A DNA stretch of 64,000 bases from Mycobacteroides abscessus ATCC 19977 (GTDB lineage: Bacteria; Actinomycetota; Actinomycetes; Mycobacteriales; Mycobacteriaceae): NCBI RefSeq assembly GCF_000069185.1, contig NC_010397.1, positions 4,774,001 through 4,838,000 on the forward strand. The letters are read 5' to 3'. Below the pieces are notes generated by a model. The model was not told where the DNA came from. It saw only the letters and a list, made by a program, of their open reading frames with translations, and searched no databases. Of the stretch, positions 32,954 to 43,279 are shown in pieces; position 1 is the first letter of the stretch, and the number at the start of each line of letters is the position of its first letter. The translations under genes and the position numbers were made by a program.

Positions 32954-33954
32954 CACGTTCCGCGGCGCCCATTGGCTGCCGCCATCACCTCGTAGATCAA
33001 CTTCATCATCGACGGGCGGGTCCGCCGACTGAGCTTCTGGAACTTCTGGAAGTCCTCGACCATCATGCGGAACCCTCGTTCGCTTGATCGATATGCAGCC
33101 AGGACACGGTCGAGTTCCGCTGAATCCCAAGGTCCGTCGCTCGCAGCCACACACAGCGTCTCATAGACGACAGACATCCAATCCGTGCCGAAAGGCTCTG
33201 TCACCGGCCCGCAGTACTTCTGACGCCGTAGATCGGTTTCAAGAAACGCCTCGATAGCCATATCGTCACGGGCATCCAGATTGACCCCCAGCGCCACCGA
33301 AATCCTTTTCATCTCCGTGCGCCAGTCCTCCAGCAGATTGGTGTAACCGACGAACACGCGGGGTACATCGCGGGTGTGGGCCTCGGCCAACAGATTGAAC
33401 TTGAGCCATAAGGCGCTGGAAAACTCCGGCGAGGCGGCCGCCTGGGCGGCAACCGACGCGACGACTTCTGTCGGATGACGCACCGCGATGACCGTCGCCA
33501 CATCGAATCCAGACTTCCGCGCCGCCTCAAACCACATATCGGACAGCAGATTTATTCTGGGATCCTTGATAACCACCAGGGGGGCCGGTGGCAGTGTCGC
33601 CAGGTACCCCTGGATATCGGCTATGCAGGCGGTCTTCTCCACGGCGCTGAACGCGTCAGGCTCCTGCAAGCGCAACGTCGTGTCGAACCGTGAACTGCCG
33701 TTGCGATGCAGGATCCTCTCATTGAGGATGATCGCCTTACGTGGCTCCCAATAACCTCGCGGATTCGCCGGATTGGCTCCCGCGAGCGCGGCCGGAAGCA
33801 CACCACCGCATAACGAGATAACCCGAGTGATCGCCGACGTGCCCGACCGGGCCATGCCCATGACGAAGAGGAGAACGGGACGTCCCTGACCATCCGGACT
33901 CATGAACTCGGCCTCCAGCCGCCGGACGCGTTCAACAGGAAGGCATCGTGCCAC
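32947..33954 (-). CDS. PAPS-dependent sulfotransferase
   Basis: A 335-residue protein with the sulfotransferase phosphosulfate loop GMARSGTSAITRV at 33-45 and the 3'-phosphate binding segment VIAVRHPTEVVAS near 155-167. The C-terminal half is helical and typical of bacterial carbohydrate or lipid sulfotransferases. Lying inside the lipopeptide locus, it probably sulfates a sugar or hydroxyl of the product. The GTG at 33954 sits ten bases after GGAGG. An alternative is the ATG at residue 18, which overlaps the stop of a 19-codon upstream frame starting at 33959 (TTCATGAGT), so translational coupling is possible. It ends tail-to-tail with the second GAP gene. Confidence 0.85.
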   Translation of the reverse strand: MARCLPVERVRRLEAEFMSPDGQGRPVLLFVMGMARSGTSAITRVISLCGGVLPAALAGANPANPRGYWEPRKAIILNERILHRNGSSRFDTTLRLQEPDAFSAVEKTACIADIQGYLATLPPAPLVVIKDPRINLLSDMWFEAARKSGFDVATVIAVRHPTEVVASVAAQAAASPEFSSALWLKFNLLAEAHTRDVPRVFVGYTNLLEDWRTEMKRISVALGVNLDARDDMAIEAFLETDLRRQKYCGPVTEPFGTDWMSVVYETLCVAASDGPWDSAELDRVLAAYRSSERGFRMMVEDFQKFQKLSRRTRPSMMKLIYEVMAAANGRRGTWA

Positions 33955-34143
33955 ACCATGAGATCCTCCAGCGGTACACCGCCCGGTCCTGATGGGACCA
34001 TCCGATCAGAACGAGTTTCTAGACGTAATTGACTGTCGCACATTGAATCATGCGTTCGCGATACATGTGATGACATCGAGACGCTTTTCGCAATGTGGTA
34101 ACGACGGTGATACGAAACGGGTTTCCGATTCTCAGCCGCGCTG

Positions 34144-34914
34144 TCACGGACGGCTGGCGACGACCACCGTCGGCCCCAGGCCGCGCCGGCTCCGGAACTC
34201 TACGTTGATGGCGGGATCGGCGTGATGCGCCAACGCACGTAACGCCGACGGGCTGTACGCGCGTAGAGAACTGATGAATCCATCGTGCTGCAACGGCGAG
34301 ATGGCAACAAGCGGCAGCACCACTGCCAGCAGCGCGAGGTGTAACGGCACCGGCGGTCTGGGCAGGTCAACAATCAATAGCTTTCGGGCCACCCTGGTCC
34401 CGGTCGCGAAGACTCGCGCGGCAAGCTCTGGTGGGAGGTGATGCAGGGACAGTGCAAATACCGCAAGGTCGTAATATCCTCCCGGAGAATCTATTTCGGT
34501 TGCGTCCAGCTGTCGGACCGTGGCACGCGGATGGCTGCCAATTTCCCCCGCCGCCACCGCGGCCACGAAGCTCGGGTCGACGTCGGTGACCGTCACCTGT
34601 GCGGTGGAATGCATTTCCAATAGCTTGTGCGACAACCCACCCAGACCTGCACCAAGTTCAAGGATCTTCGGACGGTCCACATCCGCCACCTCCCGAATCG
34701 CCATGCGGGCACATTTCTCATGGATGCCGATCCACCGTCGACGCCCGGCACGGTCAAGAGACTGCATGACCCTACGTTTGAGGTCATCGACGTCATCGCG
34801 GTCCAGGTATTCCAGTCGGTCGGTCTGCAATCGCCGGTCCAGCCAGGAGGCGTTGGGACCGCCGCGAGGCATGCTCGAGATATCGCGGGCACTGTTCTCC
34901 ACGTAGAACATCAT
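34144..34914 (-). CDS. Class I SAM-dependent methyltransferase
   Basis: A 256-residue methyltransferase with the SAM loop ILELGAGLGGLSHKLLE at about 84-100, DVDP in motif II and FALSLHHLPPE in motif IV/V. A hydrophobic stretch (PLHLALLAVVLPLVAIS, near 192-208) suggests contact with the membrane, as expected for an enzyme acting on a lipid-linked product. It could methylate a sugar or the peptide; the sequence does not decide. Start is one of two consecutive ATGs at 34914 and 34911, three bases after the stop of a tiny membrane ORF. The 190 bases between this gene and the sulfotransferase are AT-rich and probably carry a promoter. Confidence 0.8.
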   Translation of the reverse strand: MMFYVENSARDISSMPRGGPNASWLDRRLQTDRLEYLDRDDVDDLKRRVMQSLDRAGRRRWIGIHEKCARMAIREVADVDRPKILELGAGLGGLSHKLLEMHSTAQVTVTDVDPSFVAAVAAGEIGSHPRATVRQLDATEIDSPGGYYDLAVFALSLHHLPPELAARVFATGTRVARKLLIVDLPRPPVPLHLALLAVVLPLVAISPLQHDGFISSLRAYSPSALRALAHHADPAINVEFRSRRGLGPTVVVASRP

Positions 34915-34917
34915 GGA

Positions 34918-35061
34918 TCACCGCAACGCCTTCCGATGCACCAGTCGCAAAATCAAAAACGCTGCGGGGCACAAAAATGCAATACCAATCCAGATATGCG
35001 GAAGATGCGCGGCAGCAGCACTGTGGGGCTGCCCGTACATCAGATTACGCACGGTGATCAT
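34918..35061 (-). CDS. Tiny single-pass membrane protein upstream of the methyltransferase
   Basis: A 47-residue frame starting at the ATG at 35061. After a short polar head it has one strong membrane segment (IWIGIAFLCPAAFLILRLV) and a basic tail (HRKALR). Its stop lies three bases before the ATG of the methyltransferase, which suggests translational coupling. GGAG is 11 bases upstream of the ATG. I do not recognise a family. It may anchor the methyltransferase at the membrane or be only a leader, and coding is supported by composition and spacing alone. Confidence 0.45.
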   Translation of the reverse strand: MITVRNLMYGQPHSAAAAHLPHIWIGIAFLCPAAFLILRLVHRKALR

Positions 35062-35240
35062 GTGGAAGATTTCTCCACAACCTTCCCGCGAAGCGACTAG
35101 GCTCCGAAGCTATTCGGTTGACGCGGGCTCGGCTGAGCAGCCGACAGAGATGCGCCGCAACTGCGCCGGACATATTTCCACATCGATTGCCGCTCACACC
35201 GGAAACAGTCGACCGTGGTCTAGGGTAAGGAGTCCGATCG

Positions 35241-36656
35241 GTGCCTGGGCAGATCCGGCATATGCGTAAATCTCTCAGCAGGCGCCGTACGTCCAAAGGC
35301 GCTGCCGCGATGGACAATCGACTGGCGTTGGCAGATGAAGCGCTGCTCGCTGAGCACCACGCCGCCGGTATGAATGTGATCATCCAGGTCACTTGGCTGT
35401 ATTCGCACGCCATCGACCTCGATGCCTTGCAGCGCTTCCGTCACAATCTGGGCCGGGGACTATTGGGACGGCGCATCGAAGCACCGGCACTGCCGATCGC
35501 CCGGCATCGCTGGGTGATAGATCATGGGCCCGCGGATATCGATATCGAGGAGCGAGCCCGTCCGCGTGCAGAATTCAGCGAATGGGTCGATGAACGCTCA
35601 CAGCTGCATATCGACCCCGAATCGGGCCCCGGCTGGCATATCGGTGTCCTTCCGCTCCAGGATGGCACGACAGCGATCAGCCTGGTGCTGTCGCACAATC
35701 TAATCGACGGCCTCGGGCTAGCTCTCGTCATCGTCGAAGCGGTCATGGGGAGAACCCGTGACCTCGGCTACCCATTACCGTTGTCTCGCAGGCGACTACG
35801 CGCGCTGGGCCAGGATGTCCGGCAAACTGCACGGGACGTGCCCCAGGCCACCCGCGCGCTGGTCGCTGCGGTAAGGCTGGGGCGTAAGCAGGCACGTGAC
35901 AAAAACCTCCCCGGGCTGGCACCGGTCGCGGTACGCCCCGCAGGCAGCACCGCTCCATCCGACGAAGTTGTGCTGGTGCCGGCTATCACCATTTATGTCG
36001 GCCTGGATGCGTGGGATGCCCGGGCGGAAGCTCTTGGTGGCGCCAGTCATACGCTCGCCGCTGCTTTCGCAGCTCGTTTCGGAGAGCGAATCGGACGACG
36101 GCGCGCCCATGACGGGGCGATTACCCTGCAAATTCCGATCAGCGATCGCACCGAGAACGACACCCGCGCAATGGCCCTGTCTTATGCTCGCGTCAGCATC
36201 GATCCGGTATCGCTCACCACAGATCTGCGCGAGGTTCGGGCCGCCATCAAGCAGACCCTCAAGACCTTGAAGGAATCGCCCGACGAATCCAAACTGCTCC
36301 TGTGGCTACCGTCATTCGCGCCGGAACGCACCCTCAAGCGGATGGTCGCCAGGATGCCAGCGGACCCCGATCAGTCGGTGTTCTGTTCTTATCTAGGCGA
36401 TCTGCATTCCATGATCGGCTGGCCCGCGGGAACGCTCGCCGACTTCCAGAACGCACGTGCCACCGGGCAGCGCGAACGGCGGCAGCTACTCGAGCGGACC
36501 GGTGGCCGGATGTTCATCCTCTCCGGCCGTCTCAACGGCAAGATCTTCATCAGCGTTGGCGCCTACCAACCCGGCGCGACCAACACCAAGGAAGCGCTAC
36601 GCGAGCTGGCTGAACTCACCCTGGCCGACTTCAGCTTGCCCGGCGAGATCCATTGA
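35241..36656 (+). CDS. Stand-alone condensation-fold acyltransferase (PapA/WS-DGAT-like)
   Basis: A 471-residue protein resembling the chloramphenicol-acetyltransferase-like fold shared by PapA, WS/DGAT and NRPS condensation enzymes. The active-site motif is SHNLIDG near residue 155. It keeps the catalytic His and the Asp of HHxxxDG, but the first His is Ser. A second conserved block, ITLQIPISDRTENDTRAMA, sits near 295-313. GTG with AAGGAG nine bases upstream. In this locus it most likely acylates the lipopeptide or its sugars, as PapA enzymes do for other mycobacterial lipids. It lacks carrier or adenylation domains and would use a diffusible acyl donor. It stands alone on the plus strand and ends six bases from the convergent hemophore-like gene. 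Confidence 0.75.
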   Translation: MPGQIRHMRKSLSRRRTSKGAAAMDNRLALADEALLAEHHAAGMNVIIQVTWLYSHAIDLDALQRFRHNLGRGLLGRRIEAPALPIARHRWVIDHGPADIDIEERARPRAEFSEWVDERSQLHIDPESGPGWHIGVLPLQDGTTAISLVLSHNLIDGLGLALVIVEAVMGRTRDLGYPLPLSRRRLRALGQDVRQTARDVPQATRALVAAVRLGRKQARDKNLPGLAPVAVRPAGSTAPSDEVVLVPAITIYVGLDAWDARAEALGGASHTLAAAFAARFGERIGRRRAHDGAITLQIPISDRTENDTRAMALSYARVSIDPVSLTTDLREVRAAIKQTLKTLKESPDESKLLLWLPSFAPERTLKRMVARMPADPDQSVFCSYLGDLHSMIGWPAGTLADFQNARATGQRERRQLLERTGGRMFILSGRLNGKIFISVGAYQPGATNTKEALRELAELTLADFSLPGEIH

Positions 36657-36661
36657 TGAAG

Positions 36662-37000
36662 TCAGAAGTTGTGACAAGTCCGGTAGGCCTGTTCCATGAC
36701 GCCAAGGTAGGGCTGGAAGGCTGGGGCGTTCGCCACGTCTTGTGCGGTCTGCGCCCGCTTTTCCGGGCCGGCTGCCAGGAACTCACGTAGGCCGCGCTGC
36801 AGTATCGGCGACTGAGAGAGAGCCTTACCGAATTGCGGATCTTGTGCGTTGAGTGCGGCGATCACCTGTGGATAGCTACATGTTGTGTTGATGGCCAAGT
36901 CCAAGTCGGGGTCCGCCGAGGCGATCCCGGCACCGACCGTCGATGACAACACGAGCCCTCCCAACACGGCAGAGAGACCCCTCAGCGACAAACGCAACAT
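36662..37000 (-). CDS. Secreted hemophore-like protein (Rv0203-type fold)
   Basis: A 112-residue protein with a clear signal peptide (basic start, hydrophobic core, cleavage after IASA near residue 29). The small mature helical domain has two cysteines (C41 in NTTCSYPQV and C109 in YRTCHNF) placed as in the mycobacterial haem-binding (MHB) hemophore family. ATG with AGGAAG upstream. It follows the mmpS-mmpL-mmpL genes by 57 bases on the same strand and may be the last gene of that operon. Such proteins occur next to MmpL genes in mycobacteria. A haem role is known only for a few members, and a periplasmic helper of MmpL export is an equal possibility. Confidence 0.8.
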   Translation of the reverse strand: MLRLSLRGLSAVLGGLVLSSTVGAGIASADPDLDLAINTTCSYPQVIAALNAQDPQFGKALSQSPILQRGLREFLAAGPEKRAQTAQDVANAPAFQPYLGVMEQAYRTCHNF

Positions 37001-37057
37001 AGGTTTACTTCCTTTCTTTCCAACATATTTGGCATAAATCGGATACCAGCGCTCAAG

Positions 37058-39919
37058 TCAGGCATCAAGCAGTACTCTCATCCGGCGCTCAGCAGGCGCT
37101 TGTGACGTTATGGCGGGCCGGCGGCGTATCCGTTGTGGCCACCAGAACCACCGCCCCAACAGCGCCGCGATGGCCGGTGTCATGAATGCCCGCACCACCA
37201 GAGTGTCGAACAACAAGCCGATCCCGATGGTGGAGCCAACCTGCCCGATCACCCGGAGGTCGCTGACCACCATGGACAACATGGTGAACGCGAAGACCAG
37301 ACCCGCCGAGGTGACCACTTTGCCGGTCCCACCCATCGCTCGAATGATGCCCGTATTGATACCGGCACCCAGCTCTTCTTTCATACGCGACACCAACAGC
37401 AGGTTGTAATCGGACCCCACCGCCAACAAGATGATCACCGACATCGCCAACACCAGCCAATGCAGTTCAATACCAAGGATGTTCTGCCAGATCAGAACGG
37501 ACAGACCAAACGCGGCCCCCAACGAAAGAGCCACCGTGCCAACGATTACCAGCGCAGCGACAAAGCTGCGCGTCATGATCAACATGATTCCGAAAATCAG
37601 GCACAGCGCAGCCACACCCGCGATCAAGAGGTCATAGGCCGAACCGTCCCGTAGATCCTTGAAAGTCGCCGCGGTACCCGCCAGATGAATCGTGGCATTC
37701 TCCAGCGGCGTTACCTTGAGCGCCTCCTGGGCCGCCAACCGCACGGCATTCACCCGCGAAAGGCTGTCCGGGGTTCCCGGATCACCCCGATAGGTAAGGA
37801 TGAGTCGAACAGCCTTTCCATCCGGTGAAAAGAACAGAGACATAGCTCGTTTGAAGTCTTCGTTCTCGAACACCTCCGGTGGCAGATAGAACGAATCGTC
37901 GTTCTGGGCGCCGTCGTAGATCTTTCCCATCGCGCTGGCATTCGCGGCGGTTTGGTCGATGAGAGAGAAGATTCCCGACATGGTGCTGTGCATCGTCAGC
38001 ATCATGGCGCGCATTGATTTCATGGTCGTGATCATGGGCGGGAATAGGGCGATCAACTCCCGCTGGTACAGGTTCATCTCCTCGACGCGTTCGAGAATCC
38101 GGTGAGTGCGCTCACTGAGCAGATCGGTACCGTCAAGTGCCTGGAACACTGACCTGATCGCGAAGCAGATCGGGATGGTCTCGCAATGCTTTTCCCAGTA
38201 GAGGTAATTGCGCAGTGGCTTGAAGAAATCATCGAAGTTGGCGATGTAATCTCGCAGCCTATCCACGGTCGCCGTCAGCTCTCGGTTCATGACGACCGTT
38301 TCGTTGGTGATGCCGGAGATGTTGCTCATCAACTCATAGGTGTGCTGCATCTGGTTGATCATCTTGGTCGTGTCCTCGGCCTGCTTCAACATGTCGTCCA
38401 CGCGTTCTTTCCCGAACGGCAGAATCTGCAACATGCCTGCGCTCTGCAGACTGATCTGGAACGGTATCGATGTCCGCTCGATCGGACTGCCTTCCGGCCG
38501 AGTAATGCTCTGCACCATGGAAATTCCCGGTACGGCGAAGAGGCCCTTGGCCAGTTTGTGCAGAACCACGAAGTCCGCGGGATTGCGCATATCGTGGTCT
38601 GCTTCAAGAAGCATGACATCGGGCGTCATGCGCGACTCGGGGAAGTGCCGCTGCGCTGCCGCATAACCCACGTTGGCGGGAATATCCTGGGGCACATACA
38701 GTCTGTCGTCGTAGCTGGTCTGATAACCGGGCAGAGCCAGCAGGCCCACTAACCCGACCGCGCAAGCCGCCGCCAGGATGGGGCCCGGCCAACGGACGGT
38801 CGCCGTGCCGATCCAGCGCCATCTGCGGACCATCATTCTTCTCTTGGGCTCGAATAACCCGAATCGACTGCCGAAGCTGATGACCGCAGGCACCAGCGTC
38901 ACCGCCACGGCTACCGCCACCGCCATGCCGATCGCAGCGGGTATACCCATGGTCTGGAAATAGGGCAGCCGCGTGAAACTAAGGCAGAAGATAGCTCCGG
39001 CAATCGTCAGCCCGGAGGCCACTACGACCTTCGCGACACCGCTGTAGGTGGTGTAGAAGGCGGTCTCGCGGTCTTCGCCGCACTGGCGCGCTTCCTGATA
39101 TCGCCCGGTGAAGAATATGCCGTAGTCCGTTCCGACAGCGATGCCGAGTGATACCAGCAAGTTCACCGAGAAGGTCGAAAGCCCAATCACCCCTTGGTCG
39201 CCCAAGAACGCGACGATACCGCGGGCCGCTTGTACCTGAATTCCCACCATGATCAGCAGGAGAATCACGGTCATCACCGAGCGATACACGAAGAGCAGCA
39301 TCGTGAAGATCACCACGAGCGTGACCGCGGTGATCTTGATAATGGACGAGTTCCCGGCATCGTTCATGTCCGTCACCAGCGGCGCCGGTCCCGTAACGTA
39401 GGCCTGCACTCCCGGCGGTGGCGCAGAGCGTTCCACGATGCTCCGGACCGCCTCCACTGACTTATTGGCCAAGGCCTGCCCCTGGTTGCCTGCGAGACTG
39501 ATCTGTACATACACGCTCTTGCCATCGCCGCTCTGCACACCACTCGCGGTCAGCGGATCGCCCCAGTAGTCCTGAATGTGCTGCACGTGGGTGGTATCGG
39601 CTCCCAGCTGCCGAACCAGCGAGTCGTAGTAGGCGTGCGCCTCGTCATCCAGTGGTTGTTGTCCCTCCAACACGACCATCGCCACGCTGTCGGAATTCGA
39701 CTCTCCGAACACCTCGCCCATCCGCTGCATCGCCCGAAAGGACGGCGCCGCTTGAGGAACCAGAGACACCGAGCTTTCCCGACCGACCTGCTCCAGCGAA
39801 GGAACAGCGAACGTGACGATGGCTATCATGCCCAACCAGCCGAGGATGATCGGTACGGAGAGCCGTCGAATCAACCCGGCCAGCAGCGGCGGCCGGCCAC
39901 TCATCCGGTGGATACTCAT
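37058..39919 (-). CDS. mmpL: MmpL-type RND lipid exporter, copy 2
   Basis: A 953-residue RND transporter with about twelve membrane helices and two large extracytoplasmic loops (near 60-190 and 400-720). The proton-relay Asp-Tyr pairs are seen in [15 protein letters not shown] and [15 protein letters not shown]. It resembles MmpL4a/4b, which export GPLs. It lies 40 bases downstream of the other mmpL gene, as in the GPL mmpS4-mmpL4a-mmpL4b operon. The ATG at 39919 is used; another in-frame ATG follows at 39904, and the start region contains three copies of ATCCGGT. The C-terminal part is nearly identical in DNA to its partner, while the loops are diverged. Confidence 0.93.
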   Translation of the reverse strand: MSIHRMSGRPPLLAGLIRRLSVPIILGWLGMIAIVTFAVPSLEQVGRESSVSLVPQAAPSFRAMQRMGEVFGESNSDSVAMVVLEGQQPLDDEAHAYYDSLVRQLGADTTHVQHIQDYWGDPLTASGVQSGDGKSVYVQISLAGNQGQALANKSVEAVRSIVERSAPPPGVQAYVTGPAPLVTDMNDAGNSSIIKITAVTLVVIFTMLLFVYRSVMTVILLLIMVGIQVQAARGIVAFLGDQGVIGLSTFSVNLLVSLGIAVGTDYGIFFTGRYQEARQCGEDRETAFYTTYSGVAKVVVASGLTIAGAIFCLSFTRLPYFQTMGIPAAIGMAVAVAVAVTLVPAVISFGSRFGLFEPKRRMMVRRWRWIGTATVRWPGPILAAACAVGLVGLLALPGYQTSYDDRLYVPQDIPANVGYAAAQRHFPESRMTPDVMLLEADHDMRNPADFVVLHKLAKGLFAVPGISMVQSITRPEGSPIERTSIPFQISLQSAGMLQILPFGKERVDDMLKQAEDTTKMINQMQHTYELMSNISGITNETVVMNRELTATVDRLRDYIANFDDFFKPLRNYLYWEKHCETIPICFAIRSVFQALDGTDLLSERTHRILERVEEMNLYQRELIALFPPMITTMKSMRAMMLTMHSTMSGIFSLIDQTAANASAMGKIYDGAQNDDSFYLPPEVFENEDFKRAMSLFFSPDGKAVRLILTYRGDPGTPDSLSRVNAVRLAAQEALKVTPLENATIHLAGTAATFKDLRDGSAYDLLIAGVAALCLIFGIMLIMTRSFVAALVIVGTVALSLGAAFGLSVLIWQNILGIELHWLVLAMSVIILLAVGSDYNLLLVSRMKEELGAGINTGIIRAMGGTGKVVTSAGLVFAFTMLSMVVSDLRVIGQVGSTIGIGLLFDTLVVRAFMTPAIAALLGRWFWWPQRIRRRPAITSQAPAERRMRVLLDA
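37131..37613. repeat. Near-identical segment shared by the two mmpL genes, copy 1
   Basis: Aligns without gaps at a constant offset of 2,917 bases to 40048-40530. Three blocks of near-perfect identity are separated by two short diverged patches near 37238-37262 and 37453-37480. Confidence 0.85.
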
Positions 39920-39959
39920 CCGGTCGTCATCCGGTGACAGACAAAGGCAATCATCGCGT

Positions 39960-42863
39960 TCAGCGCTCTTGCTTCTGGAGAAGGAAACTCATCAACGGGC
40001 GAGGACCAGCTGAAGCATGGAATGCCCTAGCAGGACGTTGGCGCACTCGTTGTGGCCACCAGAACCACCGCCCCAACAGCGCCGCGACGGCCGGTGTCAT
40101 GAATGCCCGCACCACCAGAGTGTCGAACAACAAGCCGATCCCGATGGTGGAGCCCAATTGCCCGATGGTGACAAGGTCACTGACCACCATGGACAACATG
40201 GTGAACGCGAAGACCAGACCCGCCGAGGTGACCACTTTGCCGGTCCCACCCATCGCTCGAATGATGCCCGTATTGATACCGGCACCCAGCTCTTCTTTCA
40301 TACGCGACACCAACAGCAGGTTGTAGTCGGACCCCACCGCCAACAAGATGATCACCGACATCGCCAACACAACCCAGTTCAACGGGATACCCAGAATGCT
40401 CTGCCAGATCAGAACGGACAGACCAAACGCGGCCCCCAACGAAAGAGCCACCGTGCCAACGATTACCAGCGCAGCGACAAAGCTGCGCGTCATGATCAAC
40501 ATGATTCCGAAAATCAGGCACAGCGCAGCCGTCGCCGCGATCAACAGATCGTATTTAGAACCGTCGACGATGTCTTTCACCGACGCCGCAGTGCCGGTCA
40601 TGTAGATCTTGGCGTTTCGCAGCGGGGTGCCTTTCAGCGCTTCCACAGCCGCCGTCTCTATCGGCTGAACAAGCGACATACCCTCGCGCGTCGCGGGATC
40701 GCCGCGCTGAGAAATGAGCAGTCGAGCCGCCTTTCCGTCCGGCGACAGAAAGATGTCCATCACACGTTTGAAGTCCTCGTTCTCGAAGACCTCCGGCGGC
40801 AGATAGAACGAATCGTCGTTTTGAGCGGCGTCAAACGCCTTTCCCATCGCCGTCGCGTTGTTGGTGGTTTGTTCCATCTGGTCGAATATCCCGGACATGG
40901 TGCTGTGCATGGACAACATCATTTTCCGCGTGGATTCCATCGTCTCGATCATCACCGGAAACTGTTCGGCCATTTGCGGGAGAAGTTCATCCAGCCTGTC
41001 AAGATTCGCGACCAGATCGCTTAGCTTGTCCGATACCTCGTCAACGCCATCGAGGGTGTCAAAAACTGAACGTAGGGCCTGACACACCGGGATGTCGTAG
41101 CAGTGCTTCTCCCAGTAGAGGTAGTTGCGCAGTGGCCTAATGAAATCATCGAAATCCATTACGTGGTCTCGTAAGTCATTCATGATGTCTTCGAGTTCAT
41201 GCGTGGTCCCAACCATATCGTGAGTGGTCCCAACCATCTGCTCCGTCAACGCTTGCATGCGCTTCATGATCGCTATCGTCTTGAGCATGTCGTCGGCCTG
41301 GACCAGCAAGTCATCCATGCGGTTGCGCTGAAAGGGCATCAGATGCGACTGGCTCGCGCTACTCATGCTGAGCATGAACGGAATAGTGGTGTGCTTGAGA
41401 GGTTCGCCACCCGGGCGCGTAACCGCCTGAACCCTCGAAACACCCGGGACTGCTTGCACTCCCCTGGCCAGTTTGTTCAGAACCAGAAAGTCGACCGGAT
41501 TGCGCATATCGTGATCGGCCTCGATCAACAGAATGTCCGGTGCCATCATCAATGATTGTGGGAAATGCCTCGAGGCAGCGGCATATCCCACATTGGCCGG
41601 GATATCTTGCGGAATGTACTTCTGGTCGTTGTAACTGGGTTGGTAGACGGGCAGCGTCAACAGACCGATAAGCGCCACCGCACACGTCGCGACGAGAATC
41701 GGCGCCGGCCAACGCACGATGGCTGCACCGATCCGACGCCAGCGACGGACGGTAACCTTTCGTTTCGGTTCGAACAGGCCAAATCGGCTGCCGACGGCGA
41801 TGACCGCGGGGACCAGCGTGATGGCGACGGCCACCGCGACGACCATGCCAACGGCGGTGGCTACGCCCAGCGTCTGGTACACCGGCAACCGCGTAAAGTG
41901 TAGGCACAGAACGGCTCCGGCGATGGTCAGGCCCGAACCAAGGACCACCTTGGCAACGCTGCGAAAGGTGGTGTAGAACGCCGCCTCCTTATCTTCGCCG
42001 TTCCGACGTGCCTCTTGGTATCGCCCAGTAAAGAATATGCCGTAGTCGGTTCCTGCCGCGATAGCCAGGGCCACAAGAAGATTGACGACGAATGTAGTGA
42101 TGCCTATGAATCCCAGATTGCCGAGTAAGGCTACGAATCCTCTGGCCACGGTCAACTCTATGCCGACGACCACCAACATCAGGATGACCGAGACGACCGA
42201 GCGGTAGACCAGAAGCAGCATGGTGAAGATGACCGCCAGGCTCAGCCCCGTGACCAGTAAGACGGTCCGGTTACCCGCGGGCCCCAGATCCGCGGCGAAT
42301 GCGGCCGGGCCGGTGACAAAGGCCTTGACTCCCTGCGGGGCTTGAGTCCTGTCCACGATCCCACGAACGGCCTCCACCGATTGGTTCGCCGAGACACCCT
42401 GCCGTGGATCAGTAAGGGCCACTTGCACATAGGTGGCTTTGCCGTCGAGACTTTGCGCGGCGGCCTGCGTCATGTCATCGCCCCAGAAATCCTGCACATG
42501 CTGCACATGTGTCGTATCGGCCTTCAGCTGGCGAATCAGGTCGTCGTAGTAGCGGTGGGTGTCCTCGCCGAGTGGTTGCTGGCCCTCCACGACAATCATG
42601 GCCACCACGCCGGAGTTCGACTCGTCGAACAGCTTGCCCATTCGTTGCGTTGCCTGAAATGACGGAGCCGCGTCGGGGTTCATCGCCACGGCGTGGTCCT
42701 TCTCGACCTGCTCGAGTGAGGGAACGCTGATACTCAAGACTACGGCGATCGCCAACCAGCCGAGGATGATGGGCACAGCTAGGCGGTGGATCATCCGCGC
42801 CAAGAACGACGGTCGGCTGAGCGTAGGCAGCGGTTCTGTGGGAGGTTCGTTACGGTTACTCAT
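39960..42863 (-). CDS. mmpL: MmpL-type RND lipid exporter, copy 1
   Basis: A 967-residue MmpL4-like transporter with the same architecture as its downstream partner: [19 protein letters not shown] in the first half, [15 protein letters not shown] in the second half, and a long coiled region in the second loop ([20 protein letters not shown]). Its ATG overlaps the stop of mmpS by four bases (ATGA), so the two are translationally coupled. With mmpS and the second mmpL it should form the export system for the lipopeptide across the inner membrane. The two MmpLs may act as a heteromer, as proposed for the GPL pair. Confidence 0.93.
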   Translation of the reverse strand: MSNRNEPPTEPLPTLSRPSFLARMIHRLAVPIILGWLAIAVVLSISVPSLEQVEKDHAVAMNPDAAPSFQATQRMGKLFDESNSGVVAMIVVEGQQPLGEDTHRYYDDLIRQLKADTTHVQHVQDFWGDDMTQAAAQSLDGKATYVQVALTDPRQGVSANQSVEAVRGIVDRTQAPQGVKAFVTGPAAFAADLGPAGNRTVLLVTGLSLAVIFTMLLLVYRSVVSVILMLVVVGIELTVARGFVALLGNLGFIGITTFVVNLLVALAIAAGTDYGIFFTGRYQEARRNGEDKEAAFYTTFRSVAKVVLGSGLTIAGAVLCLHFTRLPVYQTLGVATAVGMVVAVAVAITLVPAVIAVGSRFGLFEPKRKVTVRRWRRIGAAIVRWPAPILVATCAVALIGLLTLPVYQPSYNDQKYIPQDIPANVGYAAASRHFPQSLMMAPDILLIEADHDMRNPVDFLVLNKLARGVQAVPGVSRVQAVTRPGGEPLKHTTIPFMLSMSSASQSHLMPFQRNRMDDLLVQADDMLKTIAIMKRMQALTEQMVGTTHDMVGTTHELEDIMNDLRDHVMDFDDFIRPLRNYLYWEKHCYDIPVCQALRSVFDTLDGVDEVSDKLSDLVANLDRLDELLPQMAEQFPVMIETMESTRKMMLSMHSTMSGIFDQMEQTTNNATAMGKAFDAAQNDDSFYLPPEVFENEDFKRVMDIFLSPDGKAARLLISQRGDPATREGMSLVQPIETAAVEALKGTPLRNAKIYMTGTAASVKDIVDGSKYDLLIAATAALCLIFGIMLIMTRSFVAALVIVGTVALSLGAAFGLSVLIWQSILGIPLNWVVLAMSVIILLAVGSDYNLLLVSRMKEELGAGINTGIIRAMGGTGKVVTSAGLVFAFTMLSMVVSDLVTIGQLGSTIGIGLLFDTLVVRAFMTPAVAALLGRWFWWPQRVRQRPARAFHASAGPRPLMSFLLQKQER
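40048..40530. repeat. Near-identical segment shared by the two mmpL genes, copy 2
   Basis: Partner of 37131-37613. It encodes the last five or so membrane helices of the transporter. Confidence 0.85.
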
Positions 42864-43279
42864 GCGGCCTTCAACATGCAGAAGGTCAAAGCACTTACGC
42901 CGTATCGGATCTTCTCGTCTTTGACCTTGTCACCCACGAGGATGCGACAACCTATGCTGTCGGTGTCGCCCTGCGCGGTGATGTTTCCCATGGCGGTCGC
43001 CTCGGTGATCGGAAACTCCACCGACCAGGGCAGGGCGGCCTGCCTGATGACCTGTGGTTCGGCATCGGCGTCGAAGTAACTGATGGTTGCCACGGTGCCC
43101 GGGGGGCCGAACACCTCGTAGACCAGGTATTTGGGGTCGTGGGGCCGCTTCTCTTCGCGATCGGCGGTCGCGTACTCGGGCCGACGCTCATTCCCGAATA
43201 CACCGTGCAACCGAGACACGGTGAATCCGCCTGCAATACCCACCACCACGAGCACCAGCGGAATCCACACGCGCTTCAA
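42860..43279 (-). CDS. mmpS: MmpS-type accessory protein of the MmpL pair
   Basis: A 139-residue protein with one N-terminal membrane helix ([17 protein letters not shown]) and a periplasmic beta-rich domain ([27 protein letters not shown]), the MmpS pattern. MmpS proteins assist assembly and function of MmpL exporters. The stop overlaps the mmpL start. The start is uncertain. The TTG at 43279 opens the frame, but related MmpS proteins usually have extra residues before KRVWIP, and a GGAGGG site lies seven bases before an in-frame ATT at 43291 (IFRLLKRVW). No ATG or GTG exists in between. It is the first gene of the export operon. Confidence 0.9.
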   Translation of the reverse strand: MKRVWIPLVLVVVGIAGGFTVSRLHGVFGNERRPEYATADREEKRPHDPKYLVYEVFGPPGTVATISYFDADAEPQVIRQAALPWSVEFPITEATAMGNITAQGDTDSIGCRILVGDKVKDEKIRYGVSALTFCMLKAA

